31,930 nucleotides of DNA, from contig JAURFJ010000002.1 in the NCBI GenBank assembly GCA_030834365.1, positions 1 through 31,930 of the forward strand, in the 5' to 3' direction. The notes beneath the pieces are model-generated. The model did not search any database. It was not told the origin of the DNA and saw only the letters and a program-made list of their open reading frames with translations. The stretch's first letter is position 1. Each line of letters starts with the position of its first letter. This document shows, piece after piece, positions 24,548 through 31,900 of the stretch. Position numbers and translations under genes: made by a program. Source of the DNA: Flavobacteriaceae bacterium (GTDB lineage Bacteria; Bacteroidota; Bacteroidia; Flavobacteriales; Flavobacteriaceae).

Positions 24548-25162
24548 ATGTATATCAAAGCACAACATCGCAATCCCGAGTTCACAGAAGCCCTTGAATT
24601 TATTAGAAATCAGGCTTTTGGGATACTAATCGCGCAGCTAAACAAGCGCAGCTGGGGAACGCATCTTCCGTTCATAGTCAATAAAGACCTCAGTATTAGT
24701 AGTCATATGGCCAAAGCGAATCCACTAGCGCATCAGTGGCTCAATGAAGGATTACCCGAGGAGGTACTCTGCATATTTAAGGGGGCTGGAGCCTACATTT
24801 CAGGTTCCTGGTATACGCACGAAGAGGTGTCTACCTATAACTATACCGCCCTACACGTCTATTGTACAGTCAACTTGTGCAGTCCAGAACAGACCCTGTC
24901 TGATTTAGAAACCCTAATGCACACGCACGAGTCTAGGCAAAAAAATCCCAAATTTATGAGTGAATATTCCTCAGAAACGCTCAAGCAAGCGAGAGGCGTT
25001 TTAGGTTTCAACCTTGAGGTTCGCGAATTTCATTTTGTCCAAAAACTCTCACAAGAGCGAACAAATGATCGCGATCAAGTCATAGCGCATCTGAAGGAGG
25101 GCAATTTCAATGAGCAGGCGGTCGCAGCGGCGATGCAAGACCAAAATAACAAACCCGTATGA
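24548..25162 (+). CDS. PaiB-like FMN-binding split-barrel protein
   Basis: 204 residues. MYIKAQHRNPE at the start, FGILIAQLNKRSWGTHLPF, the SSHMAKANPLAHQW block and the FKGAGAYISGSWYTHEEVSTYNY block are the conserved sequence of the PaiB family, which has a flavin-binding split barrel and is annotated 'FMN-binding negative transcriptional regulator' after Bacillus PaiB. No DNA-binding domain is visible, so the regulator label is historical. Length fits the family (about 200-210). It overlaps oxyR by 4 bp (ATGA) and starts 3 bp after the LETM1-related gene. A flavoprotein translationally coupled to a peroxide sensor suggests a redox role, which is inference only. Confidence 0.85.
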   Translation: MYIKAQHRNPEFTEALEFIRNQAFGILIAQLNKRSWGTHLPFIVNKDLSISSHMAKANPLAHQWLNEGLPEEVLCIFKGAGAYISGSWYTHEEVSTYNYTALHVYCTVNLCSPEQTLSDLETLMHTHESRQKNPKFMSEYSSETLKQARGVLGFNLEVREFHFVQKLSQERTNDRDQVIAHLKEGNFNEQAVAAAMQDQNNKPV

Positions 25163-26109
25163 CCATCACTCAACTCCACTATTTAATCGCTGTCGCAGAG
25201 CATCAGAATTTTACGGTTGCCGCCGAAAAGTCTTTTGTCACTCAACCCACGCTAAGCATGCAGGTGGCTAAGCTTGAAGAAGAGCTCAATATTAAGTTGT
25301 TCGATCGCAGCTCTAAACCAATTAAGCTGACCGCGGTTGGAGAGAAAATTGTAGAACAAGCAAGAAGAGTGGTAATTGAAGCAGAGCGCATAAAAGACAT
25401 TGTTTCGGTCGAAAAGGGGTATGTCGGTGGGCCCTACAACCTAGGAATCATTCCTACGGTTATGCCAACCCTACTTCCGATGTTTTTAGCTATTTTTATT
25501 AAGAAGTATCCTAAGGTAAAGCTGATCATAAAAGAGATGACTACCGAAGAGATAGTGGTTCAGCTCAGAGAGGGCAAACTAGACGGAGCGATAGCCGCAA
25601 CACCCTTAGGGCAGGAAGACATCATTGAACGCCCTCTGTTCTACGAGCCATTTGTGGCTTACATTCCAGACAATCATCGACTTAGCCATCAAAAACAGCT
25701 ACACAGTGAAGATCTAAGACTCGACGAGGTGTTACTGCTAGAAGATGGACACTGCTTTAGAGACGGGGTGGTCAATCTCTGTGGAGTACCTAAGCAATTG
25801 GATCCCAGTGTCTTCAGAATCGAAAGTGGGAGTTTCGAGACCTTGATCAAACTATCTGACGAAAACATGGGGATGACGCTGCTTCCTTATCTGCACACCC
25901 TTCATTTAAGTGAACAGCAGAAAAAACACCTGAAATATTTTGAAAAACCTGAGCCTGCAAGGGAAATTAGCTTAATCTATCACAAAAGTGAGCTCAAGCT
26001 TCAGATAACCAAGGTATTGAAAGAAGTAATTAGCGCCGTAATTCGCGGAGCCATCAGCTTTCACGATGTGAAGATCATTTCACCTAAACAGCAATCAACG
26101 AAGGTCTAG
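25159..26109 (+). CDS. oxyR: LysR-family hydrogen peroxide sensor OxyR
   Basis: 316 residues. The N-terminal winged helix-turn-helix is MTITQLHYLIAVAEHQNFTV followed by TQPTLSMQVAKLEEELN. The sensor region has EDGHCFRDGVVNLCG, with Cys199 and Cys208 at the same numbers and nine-residue spacing as the peroxide-reactive pair of E. coli OxyR, so disulfide-based activation is likely. It activates peroxide-defence genes (in this phylum typically katA, ahpCF, dps), none of which are in the window. It overlaps the PaiB-like gene by 4 bp and its last 26 bp overlap the end of a convergent small ORF. Confidence 0.94.
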   Translation: MTITQLHYLIAVAEHQNFTVAAEKSFVTQPTLSMQVAKLEEELNIKLFDRSSKPIKLTAVGEKIVEQARRVVIEAERIKDIVSVEKGYVGGPYNLGIIPTVMPTLLPMFLAIFIKKYPKVKLIIKEMTTEEIVVQLREGKLDGAIAATPLGQEDIIERPLFYEPFVAYIPDNHRLSHQKQLHSEDLRLDEVLLLEDGHCFRDGVVNLCGVPKQLDPSVFRIESGSFETLIKLSDENMGMTLLPYLHTLHLSEQQKKHLKYFEKPEPAREISLIYHKSELKLQITKVLKEVISAVIRGAISFHDVKIISPKQQSTKV

Positions 26110-26293
26110 CGTACAACTCATACTTGAGCAGCGGTTTATCGTTTACAAATTCTCGTAACCACTCTACCAAAGCCATCCATTCTTGACCTTGTAAAATAAC
26201 CTTTGCTTTTTGTACTTCTTTTAAAAATAGATCACGATCAAAACTGACCTTTTCTAAAATAGATTGGGTGTAATTCAGCATTTTATTTCTCAT
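26084..26293 (-). CDS. Small conserved-looking protein of unknown function
   Basis: 69 residues, helical and charged, with LNYTQSILEKVSFDRDLFLKEV near the start. I recall short flavobacterial proteins with a similar NYTQ-ILEKVSFD start followed by two helices, which supports it as a real gene, but I know of no function. Either the ATG at 26293 or the one at 26281 (giving MLNYTQ, closer to what I remember) could be the start; the latter is plausible. Its 3' end overlaps the oxyR end by 26 bp on the opposite strand. It is downstream of trxB and the DUF4442 gene on the same strand, separated by 71 bp. Confidence 0.6.
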   Translation of the reverse strand: MRNKMLNYTQSILEKVSFDRDLFLKEVQKAKVILQGQEWMALVEWLREFVNDKPLLKYELYARPSLIAV

Positions 26294-26334
26294 GATTTAT
26301 TCTTTATGACTTCATGAAATTAAAATGAGAATAC

Positions 26335-26353
26335 AAAAAACTATCCCAAGGAT
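26335..26353 (-). terminator. Weak terminator-like hairpin after the DUF4442 gene
   Basis: On the minus strand ATCC-TTG-GGAT (26353-26343) is followed by AG and six T (26340-26335). The stem has only four pairs, so termination would be partial at best. Confidence 0.25.
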
Positions 26354-26364
26354 TCGTTAAAATT

Positions 26365-26835
26365 CTAGTCGTGCTTCAGTCTTATAGACCATTCAAAATC
26401 AAAAGTAGAAACGGTATCGTTAGCCGCATCAACGCCCGTACTTTGCAGCCAAAAGGTAACACCCTCTCCTGTTGCGACGGTTTGCTCTACGGCTTTTCTA
26501 ACTCGGTCTTCAGCCTCACAGCTAAACCGAATTTTACCTTTGGCCTTTTTTGAAAAAATGGCCTTATTTTGAACCACTAGCATACTGATCTTACGGCCTG
26601 AACGTTGAATCTCATTCATAACCAGAACACCTGAGCTTAATTCAGCTGCCATTCCTTGTACGGCCCAAAAAATAGAAGCAAAGGGGTTTGAATTGAACCA
26701 ACTGTGCCGAACGGTAACTTCGGCATAATTCGCGCTAAGCTCGGCCACACGTACCCCACTCCAATAAGCAGAGGGCAGTTTAAAAAATAAAAAACGGTTA
26801 ATTTTTGACAAATTCGTTGAACGTTTAGGATTCAT
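26365..26835 (-). CDS. DUF4442 hotdog-fold (thioesterase-like) protein
   Basis: 156 residues from the ATG at 26835. The frame is open to another ATG at 26859, but that would lie deeper in trxB; starting MNPKRSTNLSKINRFLFFKLP gives an 11-bp overlap with trxB and the usual family length. The core VRVAELSANYAEVTVRHSWFNSNPFASIFWAVQGMAAELSSGVL is the DUF4442 pattern: a hotdog fold related to acyl-CoA thioesterases, with the helix carrying FASIFWAVQGMAAELSSG. No substrate is known. Overlap with trxB suggests translational coupling, but no functional link to thioredoxin reductase is established. Confidence 0.8.
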   Translation of the reverse strand: MNPKRSTNLSKINRFLFFKLPSAYWSGVRVAELSANYAEVTVRHSWFNSNPFASIFWAVQGMAAELSSGVLVMNEIQRSGRKISMLVVQNKAIFSKKAKGKIRFSCEAEDRVRKAVEQTVATGEGVTFWLQSTGVDAANDTVSTFDFEWSIRLKHD

Positions 26836-27775
26836 TCGCTGCCAAGTAACGCTCGGCATCTAAGGCCGCCATGCACCCCGTTCCGGCTGCAGTGATCGCC
26901 TGTCTGTATTCTTTATCTTGGGCATCACCGCAGGCAAATACCCCCGGTTTATTCGTTTTGGTAGTCTTCCCTTGGGTCTGAATGTAGCCCACTTCATCCA
27001 TGACTAATTGACCTTTGAATATGTCAGTATTCGGTTTATGTCCGATGGCGATAAACAAACCCGTAATGGCGATTTCTTCTTTCTCTCCCGTTAAGCGATT
27101 TACCATTCTAAGCCCCTCAACGACCTGATCTCCGAGTACCTCGTCGACCTCGGTGTTATAGCGAACATCGATATTTGGTATACTCTCAACACGGTGCTGC
27201 ATGGCTTTAGAAGCACGCATTTGGTCTTTTCGAACAAGCATGGTCACCTTAGAACAAATTTTAGACAGGTAAGAGGCTTCCTCCGCTGCCGTATCTCCTC
27301 CGCCGACTATGGCCACCTCTTGACCCTTGTAAAAAAAGCCGTCACAAACTGCGCAAGCCGAAACACCACCGCCCCTTAGACGTTGCTCACTAGGAATACC
27401 CAGGTACTTGGCTGAAGCACCGGTAGAAATGATCACTGTATCTGCCACTAATTCTTTCGATCCATCGGCCACCACTTTATGGGGTTGACCAGGTATTTCG
27501 TTAAACTCAACGGATGTGATTTGACCTATGCGCACTTCAGTTCCAAAGCGCTCAGCCTGTTGTTGTAACTGAACCATCATGCTTGGGCCGTCTACCCCCT
27601 CAGGATAGCCTGGAAAATTATCTACCTCTGTGGTTGTGGTCAACTGCCCACCTGGTTCCATGCCCGTATAAACCACCGGTCTCATATCGGCTCTTGCGGC
27701 ATAAATTGCTGCAGTATAACCAGCTGGTCCTGAACCAATTATAAGTGTTTTGATGTGCTCTGGCTGTGTGCTCAT
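26825..27775 (-). CDS. trxB: Thioredoxin-disulfide reductase
   Basis: 316 residues, standard length. FAD-binding GSGPAG at 14-19, the MEPGGQL block at 39-45, the redox pair Cys141/Cys144 in CAVCDG, the NADPH-binding GGGDTAAEEA near 158, and the FAD-binding ACGDAQDKEYRQAITAAGTGC block near the C-terminus. It passes electrons from NADPH to thioredoxin in the cytoplasm. It is transcribed away from the rhodanese gene and towards oxyR. A TAAATTCG at 27807-27800 resembles the -7 box (one mismatch), without a clear -33. Closeness to oxyR fits a thiol stress setting, but no OxyR site can be claimed by eye. Confidence 0.96.
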   Translation of the reverse strand: MSTQPEHIKTLIIGSGPAGYTAAIYAARADMRPVVYTGMEPGGQLTTTTEVDNFPGYPEGVDGPSMMVQLQQQAERFGTEVRIGQITSVEFNEIPGQPHKVVADGSKELVADTVIISTGASAKYLGIPSEQRLRGGGVSACAVCDGFFYKGQEVAIVGGGDTAAEEASYLSKICSKVTMLVRKDQMRASKAMQHRVESIPNIDVRYNTEVDEVLGDQVVEGLRMVNRLTGEKEEIAITGLFIAIGHKPNTDIFKGQLVMDEVGYIQTQGKTTKTNKPGVFACGDAQDKEYRQAITAAGTGCMAALDAERYLAANES

Positions 27776-27796
27776 GATGATTAGATTTAAAGAGGA

Positions 27797-27868
27797 AAGC
27801 GAATTTAATGAATCTTAAATGCTAAACTATGTAACTTAGAGCACATTCCAAACCCAATCAATTCGCTT
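27797..27868. repeat. Interrupted inverted repeat between trxB and the rhodanese gene
   Basis: AAGCGAATT at 27797-27805 and its exact reverse complement AATTCGCTT at 27860-27868 flank 54 bp in the 123-bp divergent gap. A nine-base match of this kind can arise by chance, but its position between two divergent starts makes a regulatory role possible. Confidence 0.3.
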
Positions 27869-27898
27869 AATTCGTATCGTTAATAAACAATACACAAA

Positions 27899-28276
27899 AT
27901 GATCAAATTATTCGCCCTAATTAGCTGTTCGCTCTTTGGCATTTGGTGCCAACAAGCACGTGCACAAGATTCAGCCATTTCGCGTTTAGACTCGCTTACA
28001 TTTTTGGAGCAATCCGCTCAAAAAAACGCACTACTGATCGATGTCAGAACGAAAACTGAGTTTAAACAGGGTCATCTAAAGGGGGCCAAGCAAGTCGATT
28101 TTTTAAAGCCCGAAGCGTTCGAGGCTTACTTCAAAAAAATAGACACCCTGAAGCCCGTTTATTTGTATTGCCGATCCGGAAATAGAAGCCTTAAAGCGGC
28201 TAAATATCTTGAATCGGTTGGCTTTAAAGAAATCTATGATCTTCGAGGAGGCTATTTAGCCGTTCCTAAGAAATAG
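27899..28276 (+). CDS. Exported single-domain rhodanese-like protein
   Basis: 125 residues. A signal peptide (about 1-22, ending QARA) is followed by one rhodanese domain: LLIDVRTKTEFKQGHLKGA and the active-site loop CRSGNRS with Cys91. The cysteine and the six-residue loop are intact, as in sulfurtransferases that act on small sulfur donors. A lipoprotein is unlikely since the Cys17 context (GIWC) does not fit a lipobox. It would act in the periplasm. It starts a two-gene unit with the DUF2490 gene, 7 bp downstream, and is divergent from trxB. Confidence 0.88.
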   Translation: MIKLFALISCSLFGIWCQQARAQDSAISRLDSLTFLEQSAQKNALLIDVRTKTEFKQGHLKGAKQVDFLKPEAFEAYFKKIDTLKPVYLYCRSGNRSLKAAKYLESVGFKEIYDLRGGYLAVPKK

Positions 28277-28283
28277 GCGTATC

Positions 28284-28949
28284 ATGTTTCGGCAATTACT
28301 CACGCTGAGTGCCGTAATGCTTGCATTCGGTGCGCTTAGCGCTCAAGAGGCTATTAGCCATCATTCGTTATTCGCCGTTGGAGAGCTTACTGCTAAATGG
28401 ACTTACCGGGCAGAAACGCATTTTGTACTCGGAGACTTTATGAAACAGTCTCGGCAACTCATACTTCGCCCGGCCTTCATTTACAAGCTCTCAAAATCTA
28501 TTCACCTAAGCGGAGGAATAAGTTACCTCTACAATGCCAGCTATGAAGGAGGGCCTTTCAACACCAACGAAGAAATTAACTTCTGGGAGCAGATCGATTT
28601 TTCGCATCAATTGGGCCCAATTCGATTATCACACTGGCTGCGTCACGAGCAGCGGCATCGCGAAAATGGATATGTCGAACGACTCCGCATTCGCATTCTT
28701 GTAGACGCCTTTCTTTTTGAGGTCAATAATACTCCAGTTGATTTGGTCACGTTTAACGAACACTTTGTAGTTACTCAGGGATTAAATTGGCAAAAAATGG
28801 ACCAAAACTGGTCATTCGTTGGCGTGCAATTTCCTGTAAACAAGCACTTTATAGCTCGTACGGGGTACCGCTATGTCGCACTCAACAGAGCGGTCAGCGG
28901 TCAACACCTGCACACCATTCACAGCTGGTTAATTTATCGCTTTCTTTAA
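28284..28949 (+). CDS. DUF2490 family outer-membrane protein
   Basis: 221 residues with a signal peptide ending ALSAQ (about 1-21). The rest alternates polar and hydrophobic residues in short strands ending on aromatic residues, finishing in YRFL with a C-terminal aromatic/hydrophobic residue, as in beta-barrel outer-membrane proteins. ELTAKWTYRAETHFVLGDF, WLRHEQRH and ARTGYRYVALNRAV follow the DUF2490 pattern. Function is unknown in the family. It lies 7 bp after the rhodanese gene, so both are likely expressed together. Confidence 0.75.
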   Translation: MFRQLLTLSAVMLAFGALSAQEAISHHSLFAVGELTAKWTYRAETHFVLGDFMKQSRQLILRPAFIYKLSKSIHLSGGISYLYNASYEGGPFNTNEEINFWEQIDFSHQLGPIRLSHWLRHEQRHRENGYVERLRIRILVDAFLFEVNNTPVDLVTFNEHFVVTQGLNWQKMDQNWSFVGVQFPVNKHFIARTGYRYVALNRAVSGQHLHTIHSWLIYRFL

Positions 28950-28951
28950 CA

Positions 28952-28968
28952 TTTTAGCTATTCTAAAA
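28952..28968. repeat. Small hairpin after the DUF2490 gene
   Basis: TTTTAG at 28952-28957 pairs with CTAAAA at 28963-28968 around CTATT. It sits 3 bp after the stop, is AT-rich and lacks a following T run, so it is a weak end-of-transcript structure at best. Confidence 0.35.
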
Positions 28969-29021
28969 AAGAATCTTGGCATAGGTATTGCAACAGTGGA
29001 TCCTAATTAAGGTGCTTTGGT

Positions 29022-29048
29022 GTTTTAGCTGCGATTTAGGGCTAAAAC
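29022..29048. repeat. Inverted repeat in the gap before DUF2911
   Basis: GTTTTAGC at 29022-29029 and GCTAAAAC at 29041-29048 are perfect complements around 11 bases. This 150-bp gap (28950-29099) is the largest in the window; besides the two hairpins, which share TTTTAGCT, and a TACCTTAA box at 29077-29084, I see no gene or RNA in it. Confidence 0.45.
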
Positions 29049-29099
29049 CGTTCCAACTTTTTAGTCATTTTTTAAGTACCTTAACTCAAAATATAATAC

Positions 29100-29627
29100 A
29101 TGAAGTCACTTGTATACCTAGCGGTATTTCTGGGTTTTAGCATTCAGTTGACAGCTCAAAGTTTCACCAATTTAGACCGCAGTCCGCTAGATATTAGCTA
29201 CGCAAGACCAGAGCGTATGGCTGATCCGGATATACGCATCACCTACTCACGTCCTCAACTAAAAGGAAGGGGCGTAGGGGATTTAGTTCCCAATGGAAAG
29301 ATATGGCGCACCGGCGCCAATGAGACCACTGAAATTACCTTTTTCAAGACGGTAATGATTGAAGGGCGACGCATTGAAGCGGGCACCTACACCCTGTATT
29401 CTATTCCTGGTAACCGCAGCTGGACCATAATTTTGAATAGCAAGCGAAATACCTGGGGAGCTTATGCCTATGATGAGCAATTAGACATTGGACGATTTGA
29501 GGCAAAGGTTGAAGTGAATGAAAACCCCGTGGAGGCCTTTTCTATAGCTTTCGACCGCAACGATACCGGATACACCTTGTTTCTTGGGTGGGGCGAAACG
29601 CTCGTGTCTCTGCCAATAAAATCCTAA
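29100..29627 (+). CDS. DUF2911 family exported protein
   Basis: 175 residues with a signal peptide ending QLTAQ (about 1-20). LDRSPLDISYARP, ITYSRPQLKGR, LVPNGKIWRTGANETTEITF and EAGTYTLYSIPG are the conserved DUF2911 blocks; the family is common in Bacteroidota and functionally uncharacterised. A beta-sandwich in the periplasm is likely. It is a single gene with its own gap upstream, and its stop codon overlaps the end of the convergent minus-strand gene by 4 bp. Confidence 0.88.
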   Translation: MKSLVYLAVFLGFSIQLTAQSFTNLDRSPLDISYARPERMADPDIRITYSRPQLKGRGVGDLVPNGKIWRTGANETTEITFFKTVMIEGRRIEAGTYTLYSIPGNRSWTIILNSKRNTWGAYAYDEQLDIGRFEAKVEVNENPVEAFSIAFDRNDTGYTLFLGWGETLVSLPIKS

Positions 29628-30553
29628 TTGGGGCGGTAATACACCAAGGGTTGAGGAATATGGGTTGTTCCGTCATCTGCGCATTCAGAAGTCGTGTAAT
29701 AGCCGAATCCTTCGAGATCAAACGCCATAGCCTCTCCCTGCTGCTCTAAGTTGTAAGGTAGTTGAGTGGGTGTCTCACTAACCAATAGTTCTTTGAGAAG
29801 TTTCTTTTCGGGATTTGCGTAAAGCCAGGCTCTGAAATAATTCTTAATGAGTACGCTTCCTTTTTCGTGCTGGTCTGCAGCCGTTATGTAGTGAAAATAA
29901 CGCCTCATAGGCGGCAGGTCTTGAGGCAATGGATCGATTTTAAGCACCCCGATAAATTCAAGCGTGTTTGGCCCGCCATCTCGAGCTGTCTTCAAATCGA
30001 TTGCATAAACACGGGCCTTTTCATCGCGTTTCGTTACGATAAGTAGTTCTTCACTGCGCTCATCAAATAATAAAGCTTCAGCGTCTCTAGGGCCATCTGG
30101 ATAAATCAATTCTATAGCGGTAGGCAAGAGTTCGTCTAACTCAGCTGAATGATCAATCCGGGGCTCCTCTACCCTATAAATCACAATCGAAGCTCTACGT
30201 GCAGCATTATCTCCAATATCTCCAATAAACAGATAGGGCTTGCCTTGGTATGTTCCGCCGGCCATATCTTCCCAATCTATATGCTGAGCTCCTTTCAGTA
30301 AAAATTCACGCTCAACTCTCATCGAAGAAGAAAGCGCGTAAATTTTAGGGGCATCTCCACTATCGTTATGTACCCAAAAACGGTTTGCGTTTAGCTTCGA
30401 GCTTCGCAGACCACTAATTTCTTTCAAACGAACATCGGTACTGTAACCTAGGGTATCTACTCGAAACGATGGCCATTGCTGACCTTGAGCCATAAGTGGA
30501 AAGAAACATAGCAGTGCAATAAACCGTGCATAGTTGTTGATATTGATCTTCAT
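29624..30553 (-). CDS. Exported beta-propeller-like protein of unknown function
   Basis: 309 residues. A signal peptide (about 1-25, ending MAQGQQ) precedes a run of repeats that read like propeller blades: LKEISGLRSSKLNANRFWVHND, IDWEDMAGG with KPYLFIGDIGDNAARR, PDGPRDAEALLFDERSEELLIVT and QGEAMAFDLEGFGYYTTSE. The EISGL / DWEDMA / DAEAL / GEAMAF pattern of an acidic residue at the start of each blade recalls SdiA-regulated and phytase-like propeller proteins, but catalytic residues cannot be assigned. It shares 4 bp with the end of DUF2911 on the other strand and is divergent from the serine hydrolase gene. Confidence 0.75.
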   Translation of the reverse strand: MKININNYARFIALLCFFPLMAQGQQWPSFRVDTLGYSTDVRLKEISGLRSSKLNANRFWVHNDSGDAPKIYALSSSMRVEREFLLKGAQHIDWEDMAGGTYQGKPYLFIGDIGDNAARRASIVIYRVEEPRIDHSAELDELLPTAIELIYPDGPRDAEALLFDERSEELLIVTKRDEKARVYAIDLKTARDGGPNTLEFIGVLKIDPLPQDLPPMRRYFHYITAADQHEKGSVLIKNYFRAWLYANPEKKLLKELLVSETPTQLPYNLEQQGEAMAFDLEGFGYYTTSECADDGTTHIPQPLVYYRPN

Positions 30554-30633
30554 TTAATGTAAAATTTCAAAGCAATATAAAGTGGTTTAGAGCCATAAAA
30601 GCGTATTTTTCTCATTATTTAAAGGTTACGCTT

Positions 30634-31866
30634 TTGCCCAATTTCATTCGAAACACACTGTTTGTAGCTTTAGCCGTTTGCAAATTAGCGGTTCACGCCC
30701 AGCAACACCAATTGGACAAAATAGACTCGGTTATAGACTCGGCTATTGCCAAAAAGGCCTTTCCCGGAGCTCAATTGTTGATTTCGAAGGGTGGCGCACT
30801 CAAGGTGCATAAGGCCTACGGATTCCACACCTACGATTCGATTCAGAAGGTAGAACTCGACCACCTGTATGACCTAGCTTCAATGACCAAAGTTTTGGCC
30901 GCTACGCTGACCTTTATGAAGGCCTACGAAGAACTCGAAATCGATTTAGACAGCAAGGTGAACCGGTGGTTTAAATCACTGAAATGGCGTCGGAAAGGAC
31001 GCAGTAGTTTTAGAGAAATTTTGAGCCATCAGGCCGGATGGATCCCTTATATCGCCCATCAGTATAAAGTGGTGAAAAAGAATGGCGATTACCGTGCGCG
31101 AACACTTCAAAGTCAGGCGTCTGACGACTACCCGATTGCGCTGCACGACTCGCTTTACATTCATAAAAATTACGCGAAAAAAATACGCAATCGTATTTAC
31201 AGAACTCCTGTTAAGGGTAAAGGAAACTATCGTTATTCTGGTCTATGGTTCTTCTTGGTTCCGGATTTCATTCAGAAAAATTACGGTGAGCCCTTCGATG
31301 CGTTTCTGACCAATCAGTTCTATGAACCGCTAGGGGCAGATCGCCTAACCTTTAATCCGTACAAAAAATTTAAGCGATCAGAAATTGTTCCTACTGAGGT
31401 CGACACACTGATGCGGCGCGGATTGGTTCGTGCCTACGTGCACGATGAGGCCGCTGCCTTGATGGGTGGGATATCAGGTAATGCCGGACTATTCGGAAAT
31501 GCAGAATCTGTGTTTAAAGTTGCTGAAATGTTGAGGCTAAACGGAACGGTTGATGAACGCAAGTATCTTGATGCGTCGACTGTGGATGAATTTAGGGCCC
31601 AAGCCTACCCCAATACCGATAATAGAAGAGGACTGGGCTTTGACAAACCCGATCTAGCTCTAGACCCTCCCTATCCTTCTTCATTGATCAGCCCATCAGC
31701 CTTTGGACACACGGGCTTTACCGGAACTATGGTATGGGTTGACCCCGAAGCTGACTTGGTAATTGTGTTACTCACCAACCGGGTTTACCCGTCTCGTGAG
31801 CAGCGCGGTCTTTACGATTTCCGCGTACGCGAACAATTGATTGATCTTGCTTTAGGATTAAACTAG
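30634..31866 (+). CDS. Exported serine hydrolase, class C beta-lactamase/DD-peptidase family, TTG start
   Basis: 410 residues. No in-frame ATG exists near the start, while the TTG at 30634 gives a complete signal peptide (FIRNTLFVALAVCKLAVHAQ), so TTG is the likely start. The family motifs are Ser83-x-x-Lys86 in LASMTK, Tyr201 in YRYSGLW at the place of YxN, and His359-Thr-Gly in GHTGFTG at the place of KTG. Such proteins act in the periplasm as esterases, peptidases or cell-wall enzymes; a beta-lactamase activity should not be assumed. A basic insert of about 60 residues (130-190) separates the first two motifs. It is divergent from the propeller protein gene. Confidence 0.88.
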   Translation: MPNFIRNTLFVALAVCKLAVHAQQHQLDKIDSVIDSAIAKKAFPGAQLLISKGGALKVHKAYGFHTYDSIQKVELDHLYDLASMTKVLAATLTFMKAYEELEIDLDSKVNRWFKSLKWRRKGRSSFREILSHQAGWIPYIAHQYKVVKKNGDYRARTLQSQASDDYPIALHDSLYIHKNYAKKIRNRIYRTPVKGKGNYRYSGLWFFLVPDFIQKNYGEPFDAFLTNQFYEPLGADRLTFNPYKKFKRSEIVPTEVDTLMRRGLVRAYVHDEAAALMGGISGNAGLFGNAESVFKVAEMLRLNGTVDERKYLDASTVDEFRAQAYPNTDNRRGLGFDKPDLALDPPYPSSLISPSAFGHTGFTGTMVWVDPEADLVIVLLTNRVYPSREQRGLYDFRVREQLIDLALGLN

Positions 31867-31871
31867 GCACT

Positions 31872-31900
31872 GGATTCTTTTACCTAGCGGTAAAAGATCC
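31872..31900. repeat. Hairpin after the serine hydrolase gene
   Basis: Arms 31872-31884 and 31889-31900 pair over 12 positions with one bulged T, around the loop TAGC. It lies 5 bp after the stop, where a terminator is expected, but is followed by ATGGGG and not by a T run on either strand. Confidence 0.5.

Noticed and set aside
28950..29099. Possible small RNA or tRNA in the largest gap
   Set aside because: Two short AT-rich hairpins only; no cloverleaf, no T-loop sequence and no clear promoter-terminator pair.
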